This document shows positions 52,101 to 61,178 of a stretch of DNA of 64,000 nt, in pieces. The stretch is from contig OZ026840.1 in NCBI GenBank assembly GCA_964023205.1, positions 15,356,454 to 15,420,453 of the forward strand, given 5' to 3'. Both the position numbers and the translations under genes were made by a program. Within the stretch, counting starts at the first letter, position 1. Each line of letters begins with the position of its first letter. Origin of the DNA: Lutraria lutraria. Its lineage: Eukaryota; Mollusca; Bivalvia; Venerida; Mactridae. The notes under the pieces were generated by a model, which made no database searches, was not told the origin of the DNA, and saw only the letters and a program-made list of their open reading frames with translations.

Positions 52101-52975
52101 TGTTTCTCAGCAAAACTCTTAATACTTATTGCCTGTCCTTGTTATTTACTGTTGTAGTTGATTTTATTTAAAAGACTTGAGGGAGTTTTATTTTCAGTTC
52201 CAAGTATAATTAAGTGCTTTACTCAACAATTTATAATTAACATTAATTACATAAGCCACTTTTTGTCTTGTTTAAGTTTACAGTCAGATTTAATTATTTT
52301 GCCCATCTTCAAAAAAGTGGGGGTATATTCAGTTGGTTTGTCTGTCCGTAACTGAACCTTGTTCAACCAATAACTAGAGAATGATATGGCCTAAGGCCCC
52401 CAGACTTGGTTGGAAGGTTGGTTATTACATGTAGATGACTCCTATAGATTTTGAGGTTAGTTTGTCTAAGTCATAGTGACTTTCAACACAAAAACTTCAG
52501 TCAGCCAATAACTAGACATCAGTTTGGCCTATATATGGTCCTCTGATTAGGTACCAAAGGACAGTTACTCTCAGTGTTAAATTCTTACCCGAAACTTACT
52601 ATCGAGATGACATGTTTGACATAAACTCATGTTCTTATTGATTATAGATGTCCATGTCCATATTTTGTTATAGATTTGTATTGTGTCTTTAATATGACCC
52701 TCGTTTTATTTGACATTTTAGATGCTAAAGGACTGACAAGCGTACAAGAGGTGGAGCAACTCCGAGAGAAAGTATACGCTTCGTTAGAAGAATACTGTAA
52801 AAATCGTTATCCAGACGAACCTGGAAGATTCGCCAAATTGTTACTTCGACTGCCTGCTTTGCGAAGCATTGGTCTTAAATGTTTAGAGCATTTGTTTTTC
52901 TTTAAATTAATTGGTGATACCCCAATTGATACATTCTTGATGGAAATGCTGGAGACACCGACACCTGTGTCATGA
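28196..52975 (+). CDS. RXR: Retinoid X receptor (NR2B), complete, 446 aa (458 with the microexon)
   Basis: Coding exons: 28196-28214, 30520-30928, 31340-31497, optional 41869-41904, 47156-47304, 50467-50593, 51345-51569 and 52722-52975. All borders are GT/AG and all phases fit, giving 1,341 nt without the microexon. The ATG at 28196 has a good context (GGGAATGG) and opens MDDNAM. The A/B domain, about 1-123, is rich in Ser, Pro, Met and Gly as in molluscan RXRs. The DNA-binding domain starts at Cys127 and has both zinc fingers, P-box CEGCKG at 144-149 and the GMKRE end at 195. The hinge follows, then the ligand-binding domain to residue 446, with [17 protein letters not shown] and the helix-12 AF-2 segment DTFLMEMLE. 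It acts in the nucleus as homodimer or partner of other nuclear receptors on direct repeats of AGGTCA. Binding of 9-cis retinoic acid or organotins is known for molluscan RXRs. Intron 3 alone is 15.7 kb. Confidence 0.98.
28984..29348. repeat. 365-bp segment duplicated at 35981-36351
   Basis: This stretch of RXR intron 1 (from CCAGTAAGAGTCAATTCTGT to TTATTGTCTCAAACA) recurs almost unchanged at 35981-36351 in intron 3, same orientation, 7 kb away. There are only a few substitutions and one 5-base insertion. No inverted ends were seen, so a recent segmental copy or an unrecognised mobile element are both possible. Confidence 0.85.
29470..30275. mobile_element. Helitron-like/pearl-type element with 160-bp tandem core
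   Basis: It begins with the hairpin TTAGCTCACCTGATTCATCA / GGTGAGCT at 29470-29496, then GTCCGTCGTCCGTCC. About 4.5 tandem units of about 160 bp follow, each containing TTATGGGCCCTTG and TTTACACTCTAGC. Hairpin-plus-CTAA (read on minus) resembles a Helitron 3' end. Tandem 160-bp cores are known from bivalve pearl elements. It ends about 245 bp before RXR exon 2. Confidence 0.7.
31740..31990. repeat. Dispersed repeat, second copy at 54618-54880
   Basis: It shares long blocks with 54618-54880, for example ACAATGTGGTTGAAGGCCTC and TTGTTTGGCAAAAATGGTC, with moderate divergence. One copy is in RXR intron 3 and the other just past the RXR 3' end. Confidence 0.75.
36499..38042. mobile_element. 1.5-kb element with long inverted repeats
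   Basis: 36499-36740 and 37760-38042 are inverted copies of one another. They share GTATTTTGGGAATATGAC, CCATTGGGAATATGACCG and ATTTCGGCTATAAAA in opposite orientations, about 1 kb apart. A long-terminal-inverted-repeat DNA element or two opposed insertions would explain it. A separate AGCTCGA repeat (37033) lies between them. Confidence 0.6.
37033..37228. mobile_element. AGCTCGA repeat family, copy 1
   Basis: It starts with the hairpin TTAGCTCGAAGAAAAAGTCG / AGCTA and ends CACCCTTGTTAT. It shares AAACTTTAATGTAGCT, AGGTAGCAACAT and CACTGAGGCGATGAACAGA with copies at 44227, 48409 and 56640. About 195 bp, non-coding. Confidence 0.75.
38315..39695. mobile_element. Hairpin/tandem-core repeat split by an hAT insertion
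   Basis: GAGAGGGGGTATATTGGAGT upstream and CACTCTGTCGGTTGGTGGAG downstream of the hAT element join into one uninterrupted repeat. It then carries two tandem units of about 165 bp, each with TATCACCATGAAGTG and GAGTTATGTCCCCTTGAACT. It ends in GGGGGTATTAGTCACCTCTG. The boundaries are approximate. Confidence 0.65.
38342..39246. mobile_element. Non-autonomous hAT element, 905 bp, intact ends
   Basis: Inverted ends TAGGGCTGTCCCGATA and TATCGGGACAGCCCTA are perfect over 16 bp. They are flanked by the 8-bp duplication TTGGAGTC (38334-38341, 39247-39254), the hAT hallmark. The subterminal regions are full of TATCG and GTACCGGTAC motifs. No transposase frame is present. Confidence 0.92.
40583..40660. 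mobile_element. 78-bp hairpin element, copy 1
   Basis: The arms TCGAGGGCTCAGCGCAACAC and GTGTTGCGCTGA-CCCTCGA type ends enclose a central stretch that is partly self-complementary. A nearly identical 78-bp copy lies at 49986-50063, also in an RXR intron. Confidence 0.85.
41869..41904 (+). CDS. RXR: RXR cassette microexon (36 nt, 12 residues) in the T-box
   Basis: A pyrimidine-rich tract and TATTTCAG precede the segment, and GTACGT follows it. Phase is 1 on both sides, exactly like the flanking constitutive junction, so it can be skipped or included without changing frame. Inclusion adds [12 protein letters not shown] between Glu195 (GMKRE) and Ala196 (AVQEERQR), in the T-box just behind the second zinc finger. 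Molluscan and arthropod RXRs are known to have isoforms with short insertions at this place, which supports a genuine alternative exon. Expression is not visible from sequence. Confidence 0.8.
41935..42111. repeat. Tandem duplication of about 88 bp downstream of the microexon
   Basis: Two adjacent copies share AGTCAAAATTTCCATGTTTC, ATAATTCACATTTCC and GGGCGGGGAAGTGGG. The second copy is shortened by small deletions. The duplication starts 30 bases after the microexon donor. Confidence 0.85.
43813..44040 (+). mobile_element. tRNA-derived SINE, family 1, internally deleted
   Basis: It has the A box CCGGTTAGCTCAGTGGTTA. The B-box part is lost before the body shared with 905-1203 (TGTGGTTAGTACTGGTTAAG, GAAGTCCAGGAAAGCTG). 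The tail is AAATAAATAAG. Confidence 0.8.
44227..44420. mobile_element. AGCTCGA repeat family, copy 2
   Basis: It shares AAACTTTAATGTAGCTCA, GGTAGCAACATGAAACTTCA and GATCTCACTGAGGCAGTGAA with the other copies and ends CTTGTTTTG. In RXR intron 3. Confidence 0.75.
46585..46908. repeat. 18-bp minisatellite, 18 units
   Basis: The unit TACCTTTCCTCTAATTAG alternates with a TTTTCTC variant. It ends 247 bases before RXR exon 47156. The unit is a multiple of 3, so a 145-codon open frame crosses it, but that frame is repetitive and not a gene. Confidence 0.95.
47508..47758 (+). mobile_element. tRNA-derived SINE, family 4, intact
   Basis: The head CCTCGGTTGAGTGGTTAAAG with B box GTGGGTTCGAGTCCTGC near 47585 resembles a Leu/Ser-type tRNA with a long variable arm. 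The tail is TATATAAACAAACAAAA. It is flanked by a perfect 10-bp duplication CTCATTAACT (47498-47507, 47759-47768). Confidence 0.88.
47925..48310. mobile_element. Hairpin/CTGTCTGTC-type dispersed repeat
   Basis: It starts near TCCCCACTTGTAATAGAGGG, then has TTTGTCTGTCTGTCTGTCTG and a low-complexity body with TAACTCCAAGGGCAAGG. It resembles the tandem-core/hairpin repeats at 29470, 38315 and 57828. The boundaries are uncertain. Confidence 0.4.
48409..48598. mobile_element. AGCTCGA repeat family, copy 3
   Basis: It contains AACTTTAATGTAGCTCATAA, AAAGGTAGCAATACAAAACTT and GATCTCACTGAGGTGATGAA, ending CCCTCTTGTTAT. It abuts the inverted-repeat element at 48606. Confidence 0.75.
48606..49202. mobile_element. 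TA-flanked inverted-repeat element, 597 bp
   Basis: It begins CTGTAGAACGCTTTAATTTC and ends GCGAATTAAACTAGTTCTAC followed by AG, with TA on both sides (48604-48605, 49203-49204). The ends are complementary for 9 bases and then imperfectly. Non-coding, in the RXR intron after exon 47304. Confidence 0.65.
49986..50063. mobile_element. 78-bp hairpin element, copy 2
   Basis: Nearly identical to 40583-40660. The arms TCGAGGGCTCAGCGCAACAC...CCCTCGA extend here into a flanking ATATA/TATAT palindrome. About 400 bases upstream of RXR exon 50467. Confidence 0.85.
50671..51232. repeat. Diverged tandem repeat of about 34 bp
   Basis: About 15 units around TCTGGACCAGTCTAGAATTA followed by CAGCTTATAGTTTA, with varying length. 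It fills most of the 751-bp RXR intron between exons 50593 and 51345. Confidence 0.9.
51623..51822. mobile_element. Hairpin-type dispersed repeat
   Basis: The hairpin TGCTCCTGCCATTTGAAATG / GCAGAAGGCA opens it. CTTCTGTCTGTCCGGCC, then GATATCTCGAGAAATATATC and GGAGTTATGGCCC follow. A related body lies at about 45535-45720 (GGTCAAGAAATAGTTCATGG). Just after RXR exon 51569. Confidence 0.5.
52290..52600. mobile_element. Hairpin/CTGTCCGTAAC-type dispersed repeat
   Basis: It starts about CCCATCTTCAAAAAAGTGGG, continues GGTTTGTCTGTCCGTAACTG and carries two related sub-units built on CCAATAACTAGA. It lies in the last RXR intron. The boundaries are uncertain. Confidence 0.4.
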
Positions 52976-53588
52976 TTGGACAGCTCGATATGTTAGGCTA
53001 CTCGTTAACACAGTGTGCTTCATAGATTTCATATTGTCATGTTGAATATTGGTTCCCCAGTAAGCAGCTTATCAGTAAAAGCTTCTTGTGGTACCAGTAA
53101 TATATGATTGCATGGGACCTTGATATGTTTTACAAATCTTGCTTTTATGTGGAAAAAAATCTTGTTGAAAGACTGTGGCGGAAAAATCAATTAAGAACTA
53201 TTCTACAACCAATAATTGTACATGGTTGTGTGAATTACATACTTCTCCATAAATGGCTTGTGCTGCTTAAGAACCAGTCTTGCTTTTTGTGATATCAATT
53301 TAAAAAAGAATTGTCCTTGGAGATGTTTTTATTGTACAGATATTGTTAGAAGTGTTAAAAGGTGTATGCGCATTCATTTTTTAATTTGCATTGTTGTATA
53401 TATATGAATTATGTGTGCTGGGTCATTTATGCCTCGTTGAAAATTGTAACTATTTTAAAAGTCCCTTTTTATGATCATTAATGACAAAATCTCGACGATC
53501 CATTCATACTTTAAACACATTGAACAGTTACTATATAAGTGACCCCCCCCCCCCTAAATCCTTGCATCTCTTGTTGAATGTCTTTAAA

Positions 53589-53822
53589 CTGAGGTATTAG
53601 TGAACTACTTTCTGATATCCTTCATTACTGAGGTATTAGTGAACTACTTTCTGATATCCTTCATTACTGAGGTATTAGTGAACTACTTTCTGATATCCTT
53701 CATTACTGAGGTATTAGTGAACTACTTTCTGATATCCTTCATTACTGAGGTATTAGTGAACTACTTTCTGATATCCTTCATTACTGAGGTATTAGTGAAC
53801 TACTTTCTGATATCCTTCATTA
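53589..53822 (+). repeat. 39-bp minisatellite in the RXR 3' untranslated region
   Basis: Six consecutive copies of a 39-bp unit starting CTGAGGTATTAGTGAACTAC with virtually no differences between them. They begin 614 bases past the RXR stop. The unit length keeps a frame open for 83 codons, which I take as an artefact. Confidence 0.95.
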
Positions 53823-54524
53823 TTAGTATACAGATATATACAGATATGTGATAATATACTCATATTTTGAATTTTTTTTGCTTATCAATGTTGGAATCAT
53901 TAGCCACTAATTGGCGACTTGGTCACTCAGTTGGTACAAAATCATTGCATACCATTGTCATTAGCACCCTGAAAATCTTCATAACTCGGAAGAAATGATA
54001 GATCCTCTCAAACAGTTAATTTCATCCACAAAACTACCATATTGGTAGGTCATACCACATCTAGGTCGGACCATTACTAGTTTGTACCATTTTTAAAACT
54101 CTTTGATACTTGTTGAAATGAACCATTAATATTTGTATTGTCAAACCTGTCTGTTAAGTCTTCAGCATCTGCTTGAATTTTTACTTATTAATTGAAAATA
54201 AGTTATGGGAATTTAGTTATCAAATATTCCTTGTGTACTTTTCACTTGCATGGCCAACGAAGAGAAGATTAACTTGAATTTTAGTAATGCTTGTATGTAT
54301 TGTTAGATGATGTGTGTTAGTGTATTATATGTCAAAGGGTCATAAAGTATGACTTTTTTAACTATTGCTTTACACATGTAGAAGTGCTATTGTTGTTTTG
54401 AAGTTTGAATATTTTATCTGGCCATTGTTTCATTTATATAGAGATATTATGTACATTATTTCATTGTAAATATTCTCCATCAGATGTTGTATTCTATAGT
54501 CCTGCCTTAACGCTTGTTGTAGTC

Positions 54525-54530
54525 AATAAA
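54525..54530 (+). terminator. RXR: Candidate RXR poly(A) signal
   Basis: AATAAA in AGTCAATAAAATTTCC, 1.55 kb past the stop codon. I saw no earlier AATAAA between 52976 and here, so the 3' untranslated region would include the 39-bp minisatellite. Confidence 0.5.
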
Positions 54531-55458
54531 ATTTCCCCATGAAATCCTTGGGTTACTTACATTGTAGTAGAAGGACTTTGTTTCTATGGTTGAAATACCT
54601 AATATATCCTAATAATAGGGCTGACAATATTCCTGATATATCTGGATTTAACTGTCCTGAAAGAGCTTTAGCTTTTTGAGCAAAATAAATGTTATTTGAT
54701 GAAAATATCTCAAGAAATGGCCAAGTTATGATCAATTTAATCTGCCCTGAAGGGTTTTCTTTACTTATGGTATACAAGTTAAATATGAAAACAATGTGGT
54801 TGAAGGCCTCTTGTTTGGCAAAAATGGTCTCACTGCTATCGTATGCATGATTTTCAGGATTTTTAATTTGGCTCTATTGACATCCCTGTAATAAGCACCC
54901 CTTTGTTATGTAATTTACAGATTCTTTTTACTGTCAGAATTATTTTTTGACTCATAGATACCATAACAATATGGAAGATGTTAAAGCATTGATGGGGAAC
55001 CTTGTTGTTAAACATTTTTTTAACAAAATAAGGGGGCGTTTATTAGGGGATGGGCGTTTTTTTAGGATTTTTTTTGGTATTTGATTACTGTCATCTTAAC
55101 CTTTGAAGTAAAAACATATTGTAATGACTGAGAAACGTTTTGCTATTATATATTTTCTACCCTTCTATTTACTAGTTATAATCTACATGTGACACATGCT
55201 TTATTGATGTGCATAATTTTTGGCAATTTTTGATAACTTAAAGTTGGAAGATGAAAAATTATATGAAAATTTATGATAACATTCACATAGATATTTTCAA
55301 ATTTTTTTATTAATTCATATCAAATGTCAAAATGTTCTAAAATTTTCAATGTAATATAATAATTTAAAAGAATCTAAATGCTATTCTTGTTGGAATTTTT
55401 GTATGTAAAATTTGCTGAATTGAATGATGATAATTTAAAAAAAAAGGAATTTGAGATG

Positions 55459-55617
55459 CAGTCAAACCTTTGTTAGCAGCCACCTCAGAATAAAGGCCAC
55501 CCTTAGAGTAATGACCAATCTTAAAAACCATCAAGGATCATTTAGAACAAAATGACCTCCAAATAAAGGCCAAATTTTGTGTTTCTCAAGGGTGGCCTTT
55601 GTTCAAAGGTTTGACTG
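55459..55617. mobile_element. MITE with CAGTCAAACCTTTG ends
   Basis: Inverted ends CAGTCAAACCTTTG and CAAAGGTTTGACTG enclose a 159-bp AT-rich interior with GGCCACC / GGTGGCC subterminal pairs. TA follows the right end, but TG precedes the left. Confidence 0.75.
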
Positions 55618-56639
55618 TACTTTTATATTGTATAATCATGTTATAAACTTAAATTCCATTAATGTGCTGTTTAATTTATTCTTTTATTACTAAATATCAT
55701 CATGTAGCTGTTGTTGTTGTTACCCGAACGATGTTTTTAAGACAATTGATATCAATTATCCTACTCTAATAATTGAAAACTTTTCTCAATTTCTTTTTCT
55801 TACAAAACTGTCTGCTCAATTATTTTTCATTATGCTCATTTATCTAGCTTCACCGTTTTCGCAATTTAACGTTATGCTTTTTGTTTCACCAACTATCTTA
55901 ATTGAGATTTTTCTTACATTCAATTTTTGAGTTTGAGAGCTTTTAAGCTGTCATGATCTTCAATGATTGAGTTAACCGGATATGTTTCGATAAATACGGA
56001 TGAGGAAATGGTTCCATGAAAAAACTGTCATACAAAAAATTCCACCTTCCGGTTAGCCCCAAATGAAATTTGTATGTTAAGCTCTTGAAGAGCTACCAGC
56101 AGTGCTGGGATTGTTTTTGTTTTGTGTGAAGAAGGTTGTTAAGTCTATAGACCTTGGCTTTAGTTAGCTTGAACCCTGGTTACAGCACATGGTCACTGGT
56201 ATGGCTTAGATTGATTCATGTCGAGAAGATGTTAGATATATGCAGGGAACAAGTTAGTACCGGTACACAATCTAGGAATACTAGTTAGGTTTACTGTGTG
56301 CTTGTATATAATTAATACATTTGTACTATTTTAAATAAAAAAAACTGGGGTAAATTCATAAAATAAATAAAAAATGAAGAATTATTTTTTTTACATGAAA
56401 TATTTGATGTAAGAAAAATCTAAATTTTTGAAACTTGGTGAAACTTTGGACCTGAGTCATGTGATTGCATGATTTTGTATGTATGTAATTATACCCCCAT
56501 AAATACTTCAGGCTTGATCTCAACATGTTAAGAATATAAATCATTCAGGTCTTGTTAAACACAAATCAGTACATTGTCTCCCTTACCTGAACCCATTAAG
56601 CACTGCCATACTGAGCTATTTTTAGGCTTTTTAATTTTC

Positions 56640-56797
56640 TTAAATTTCTGATCCTTTTATTGTCCGGCATCTAGCTCCTTTGTGCGGAAACTTTAATGTA
56701 GCTGATAAATCAGAATCCGTTAGAGGTAGCAACATGAAAGATCTCACTGAGGCGGTCAAAAGATCGACGTTGACACCGCTCGCGGTGCTCTTGTTCA
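56640..56797. mobile_element. AGCTCGA repeat family, copy 4 (5' degraded)
   Basis: It shares GGAAACTTTAATGTAGCTGA, GAGGTAGCAACATGAAAG and ATCTCACTGAGGCGGTCAAA with the other three copies and ends GTGCTCTTGTTC. Part of the middle is deleted. Confidence 0.7.
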
Positions 56798-57646
56798 ATT
56801 AACTTTGTGTTGACATTGATCTGGTTATATTTTACCATGGTCTTCCTGTTAAGTAAAGTTACAGAATTTCTTAATCTTAGTTGCATGAAAACCAATTCAA
56901 AGAAGTTAATCATTTACTGCTGTCAACATTTATTCTGTTACAAGGGAATTGTACCGAGAAATGTTGATGTATTCTTTTGATAATATAGTTAAGTTTGTCC
57001 TGAACATAATGTCATTTTTTCACTTGTATAGTGAAATAAGTTTTCAATCTTAAACATCATTTCTAGTATTGAATTGGCTGCTGTATTTTACATCATTGTA
57101 TGATTTCATTAAATAAAATAAATAAAACTGTGTTATAGCCATGTTCCCTTTGTATGTACACATTTTTAATAAATTCATGAGTATAAATCTTAGTATGCAA
57201 TCTGACCGCAACATGTTCTTACATTGAATGTTTTCTAATAGTGAAAATTGAGTCTCTTGAAAAATGAACTGGCTAGCCTTGAAAGAAATCTTTTTTTAAG
57301 AGTCTCACATTGATAGGGCTAGCCTGTAATGAAATCTGTAATTTTATGTCTAGAAATGAACTGGCTAACCTTATATGGATATGTATATTGAATTGTTATT
57401 TCTTGTAAATATCTATTTTGATGGAGTATTTTATTGGTAGTTGTGTTATATAGTAACTGTGATGATGGCTTATGTAATTGTGAAACCGTAGGTTTATCAT
57501 TTATCACATGAGAGAGAAGTACTTAGACTATGATGATACTGTAGGTGTACTCTTATCACCCTTGTCAAATAAATCATTCAGATTTATAACTTTTAGTTTG
57601 TATTATTTCTTTGTTGAGCAGCTAATTGTTACTGCTGTTGTACTTA

Positions 57647-57816
57647 AAGACGTTTTCGGTAGTTCGCTACATTTTTCACATAGACATATAGGAAAAATTA
57701 AAACTGATCAATGAATTTTTTTTAAACTTTGCAAAGTTTAAAAAAAAATCATTGATCAGTTTTAATTTTTCCTATATGTCTATGTGAAAAATGTAGCGAT
57801 CTACCGAAAACTTCTT
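57647..57816. repeat. 170-bp near-perfect palindrome with no loop
   Basis: The two arms of about 85 bp meet at the centre AAACTTTGCAAAGTTT (57731/57732). They read outward through CATTGATCAGTTTTAATTTT and TCCTATATGTCTATGTGAAA to CTACCGAAAAC. Only a few mismatches occur over the full length. It ends about 12 bases before the Helitron-like element at 57828. Confidence 0.92.
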
Positions 57817-57827
57817 TAACTTTTTAG

Positions 57828-58960
57828 CTCACCAGAGCACGAATGTGCTCAGGGTGAGCTTTTGTGATCGTCCTGCGTCCATCGTTCGTCTTGAAGTGGC
57901 GTCAAGTTTTACTTAAAACAACATCTCCTCCTGCACTGCTATGCCGATTGCAACCAAACTTTGCTGGAATGATCCTTTGGTGGTTCCCTTTCAAAGTTGT
58001 TCAAAAAATTAAATTTCATTAAAAACTGGTTGCTATGGCAACAAATAGAAAAAACTTAAAAAATCTTCTTGTCCGAAACCACTGGGCCTAGAGCTGAGAT
58101 ATTTGGTATGTAGCATTGTCTAATGGAACTCTACAAAGTTTGTTCAAATTATTCCCCTGGGGTCAAAATTGGCTCCACCCTGGGGGTAACTTGATTTTAC
58201 ATAGACTTATATAGGAAATTTCAAAAATCTTCTTGTCAAAAACTACAATGCCTAGAGCTTTGATATTTGGTGTGTAGCATAGTCTAGTGGACCTCTACCA
58301 AGTTTGTTCAAATTATTGCCCTAGGGTCAAAATTGGCCCGCCCTGGGGGTCACTTGATTTATATAGACTTATACAGGAAAATTAAAAAAATCTTCTTCTC
58401 CAAAACCGCCAGGCCTAAGGCTTAGATATTTTGTATGTGGCATTGTCTAGTGGGCCTCTACCAAGTTTGTTCAAATTATGGCCCCGGGGTTAAAATTGGC
58501 CCTGCCCTGGGGTTTATTCTATTTTATATAGGAAAATTAAAAAAACTCCTCCCAAACCACAAGGCCTAGAGCTAAGATATTTGGCATATAGCATTGTCTA
58601 GTGGACCTGTACCAAGTTTGTTCAAATTATTGCCCTAGGGTCAAAATTGGCCCCGCCCCGGGGGTCACTTGATTTATATAGACTTATATAGGAAAATTAA
58701 AAAAATCTTCTCCGAAACTGCAGGGCCTAAAGCTTAGATATTTTGTATGTGGCATTGTCTAATAGACCTCTACCAACTTTGTTCAAATTATGGCCCCGGG
58801 GTCAAAATTGGCCCTGCCCTGGGGTTTATTCTATTTTATATAGGAAAATTTTAAAAATCTTCTTCTCCGAAACCACAAGGCCTAGCTTCAACAATGTTCA
58901 TCTCCAAAAAACCTTTTCTCCTGGTGAGCATTTATAGGGCCATCATGGCCCTCTTGTTTA
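57828..58960. mobile_element. Helitron-like element with tandem core
   Basis: It begins with a hairpin (AGCTCACCAGAGCAC / GTGCTCAGGGTGAGCT) and ends CTGGTGAGCATTTATAGGGC then CATCATGGCCCTCTTGTT. About four to five core units of 170-190 bp repeat GGCCTAGAGCT, GTGGACCTCTACCAAGTTTG and GGGTCAAAATTGGCCC. Read on minus, hairpin plus CTAA resembles a Helitron 3' end. Non-coding. Confidence 0.7.
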
Positions 58961-59464
58961 AAACTACACAAGTCAACCAGCCTGATGGGACTGGGGCATT
59001 AACAAACACCACTCTCACAATATACCAACCTCTATGTTATGCTAAGATGAAAATCAATAACAAACACTTTCATTGGATTGATTTTTACTTCTTTTAATTC
59101 AAAATATATATAAAAAATTCAACAAACTTAAAATATATGAGTATTAACAAATGACATCACAATAGCTTTGGGATTCGAATGAAAGACATTGGATAAAAAA
59201 GAATTAAGTTAATTGGCAATAAATTGCCTGTACAATTATCAATTATTTCATCCCCCCCCCCCAAATCCCATTTAGGAGAAAAACATTACGGAAAATTTAA
59301 ATTCCACTTCAATGTTTAATAATTTAAATGCTTCCAACAAATGTCTGAAAATTTAGTGCCCTGGGTGTTAATTGGGATATAATCGGTAATTAGTACAGGT
59401 AATAAATTGCCATATACTGTAAGTTGCTCGTTTATGTTTAATTTAAATAAACAAGGGGTTGTTC

Positions 59465-61178
59465 TTAGTTCAGGGTAGCATCATTGTTGTAGATGAAATC
59501 AGCAGATCTTGAGGTGGTTATGAAAATCACAGTATTAGAGGTTACATCAGCAGATAGATTACTGTATACTTTGATCAGTGTGTTAGTGACCTCCTTATTG
59601 ATGGACCATACATGCAGAATCTGCTTGTTCCAATTCTCCAGACTGTTCCTGTTGGCTTGAAGTACACCTGGGAATAGAAGAAAAAGTTGGTCAGACGAGT
59701 CAATAATGGAACAGGGTGGTACATATCTTGGGTTGTTAAGATAGTCGACCCCTAATACTGTACTTTTTTGAGGTATCTGCTCCATGCTACACAAAAATAT
59801 TAATATTACAAAAATAGTATTGCCCAGTTAGAATTATTTCTTTGATTAGTTACCTTGGATACTATGATTTATTTTATGACGCATTTTGAAACTTTTGTAA
59901 GAGTTGTTGCCCTTGTTGAAAAATAGAAAAATATTAATTTCTTTTTATATGCATGGTCACCAATACTTATATTTATCAAATTAGCTTGATACTGATATTG
60001 CATCTTTTTACCATGCGTTTTTTTTTAAATTGATGTTCTTTTTTCTTTAATCTTTGAAAAATGGTTTACTCCCTTAGACTTTGATGCAAATTTAAAGGGA
60101 AGATAATTCACTTAATTTTTAAAGTTTGTCGCAAGTAATTTTTGTACTGTTATATTAGATGCAAATGAATTACCTACCTTTGAGTTTCTTGTTCAGGAGG
60201 TGCTGTGCGTCTTCTTGGGTGAATTCCCCCCCTCGGTACTTCATTGCACGAGTAACAGAAACTCCAACCTTGGTTCCAAATATTTCACAAACATAGTCTG
60301 TGATAGATCCTCCTTCAGGGAAATAGGTCACCTCCATTTCTGTCTGCAAAAAAAGTTATAAAAATCATTAATTCACATATTTTGTGTGTGTGAACTTGTT
60401 AACGTGATCAAATATATGCATAAATTAAAGTCAAACATATCCCAACAAGTTAGAACTCTCTTCAATGCACATGTATCAATACGACTGACCAAATGTATTT
60501 CTGAATAAAGGACAACTTTGCTTAAACATTTTAGATCTACCTTAGATGGCCATTGTCCAAAATTCTGTCAAATTGTTAAGTTCAAAGTAGTGATTACTAC
60601 AGTGAGTAGAATTAATCATGCATACATACCTTAATTAGGTTGGCCTTGAAACATTTTTGTAGGACCTCAAAGGAAAGTACTTCAGAGATGACAGATGATC
60701 CGCCAGCGTTTGGAACGTCCCTCAGTCTAGCACCACCATTAGATAAATTCATTGATGTTAGTCCTTTATTTGGAGTAAAATCACAGTGTACGATTCCTCC
60801 AGTCTTGTTGTCATGGAGATTTTTATTGAATTTAAACCAGTCTATGATACGAACAGAGAAATTCTCGCCGATGTATATATTTACAGGTGAAATGTTCTCC
60901 TTATTTTCACAGACATTTTGTTGTTCAATTAACTGAGGTCCTATGGTCAGAGATTTCTGACTTTGTACAGTCCCAGTATTCAAGGAGAATAATGTCTTCA
61001 CTTTCCTCTTGTTTCGGAGGCAAGTAGCCGGAGAAACGGTGCCGAGGCGAGTGAGAGAAAACCCGCCGGTGAGAAAGACGTTGCTCCTGTTCGTGATGCT
61101 GTTGCTTGTGCTGCTGCTGTTGATGGTGATTTTGTTGCTGTCGATGATGATTTCGATGGTGGTGTTGATGTCGGTTAT
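59465..61178 (-). CDS. Conserved protein of unknown function; 5' end unresolved
   Basis: Three exons: about 61178-60630, 60343-60178 and 59667-59465 (stop). The two introns have GT/AG borders and phases fit. I cannot name the family. Low-redundancy segments look conserved: VKTLFSLNTGTVQSQKSLT, DFTPNKGLTSMNLSNGGA, GGSSVISEVLSFEVLQ, YFPEGGSITDYVCEIFG, VGVSVTRAMKYRG and a C-terminal QILHVWSINK...TTSRSADF. No signal peptide or membrane segment is visible in these parts. The spacing of conserved Glu, Asp and Lys might suit a nuclease-like fold, but that is a guess. The conserved frame is open upstream to a TGA at 61181-61179 without any ATG. The only nearby ATG (61182) opens a different, His/Gln-rich frame of 85 codons that ends at 60925. 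The start may therefore lie in an upstream exon, or the sequence carries a frameshift. Confidence 0.7.

Larger units (their letters stand above)
54551..59464. other. Spacer downstream of RXR; no gene seen
   Basis: AT-rich, with a repeat copy at 54618-54880, a MITE, an AGCTCGA repeat, a long palindrome and a Helitron-like element, listed separately. The remaining stretches (about 54900-55450, 55620-56600, 56800-57640, 58970-59460) show nothing I can support. Confidence 0.6.

Noticed and set aside
53600..53851. 83-codon frame with repeating FISFITEVLVNY
   Set aside because: It is the 39-bp minisatellite in the RXR 3' untranslated region.
60600..60936. 98-codon plus-strand frame at 60640-60936
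   Set aside because: It is the antisense shadow of the conserved minus-strand exon.
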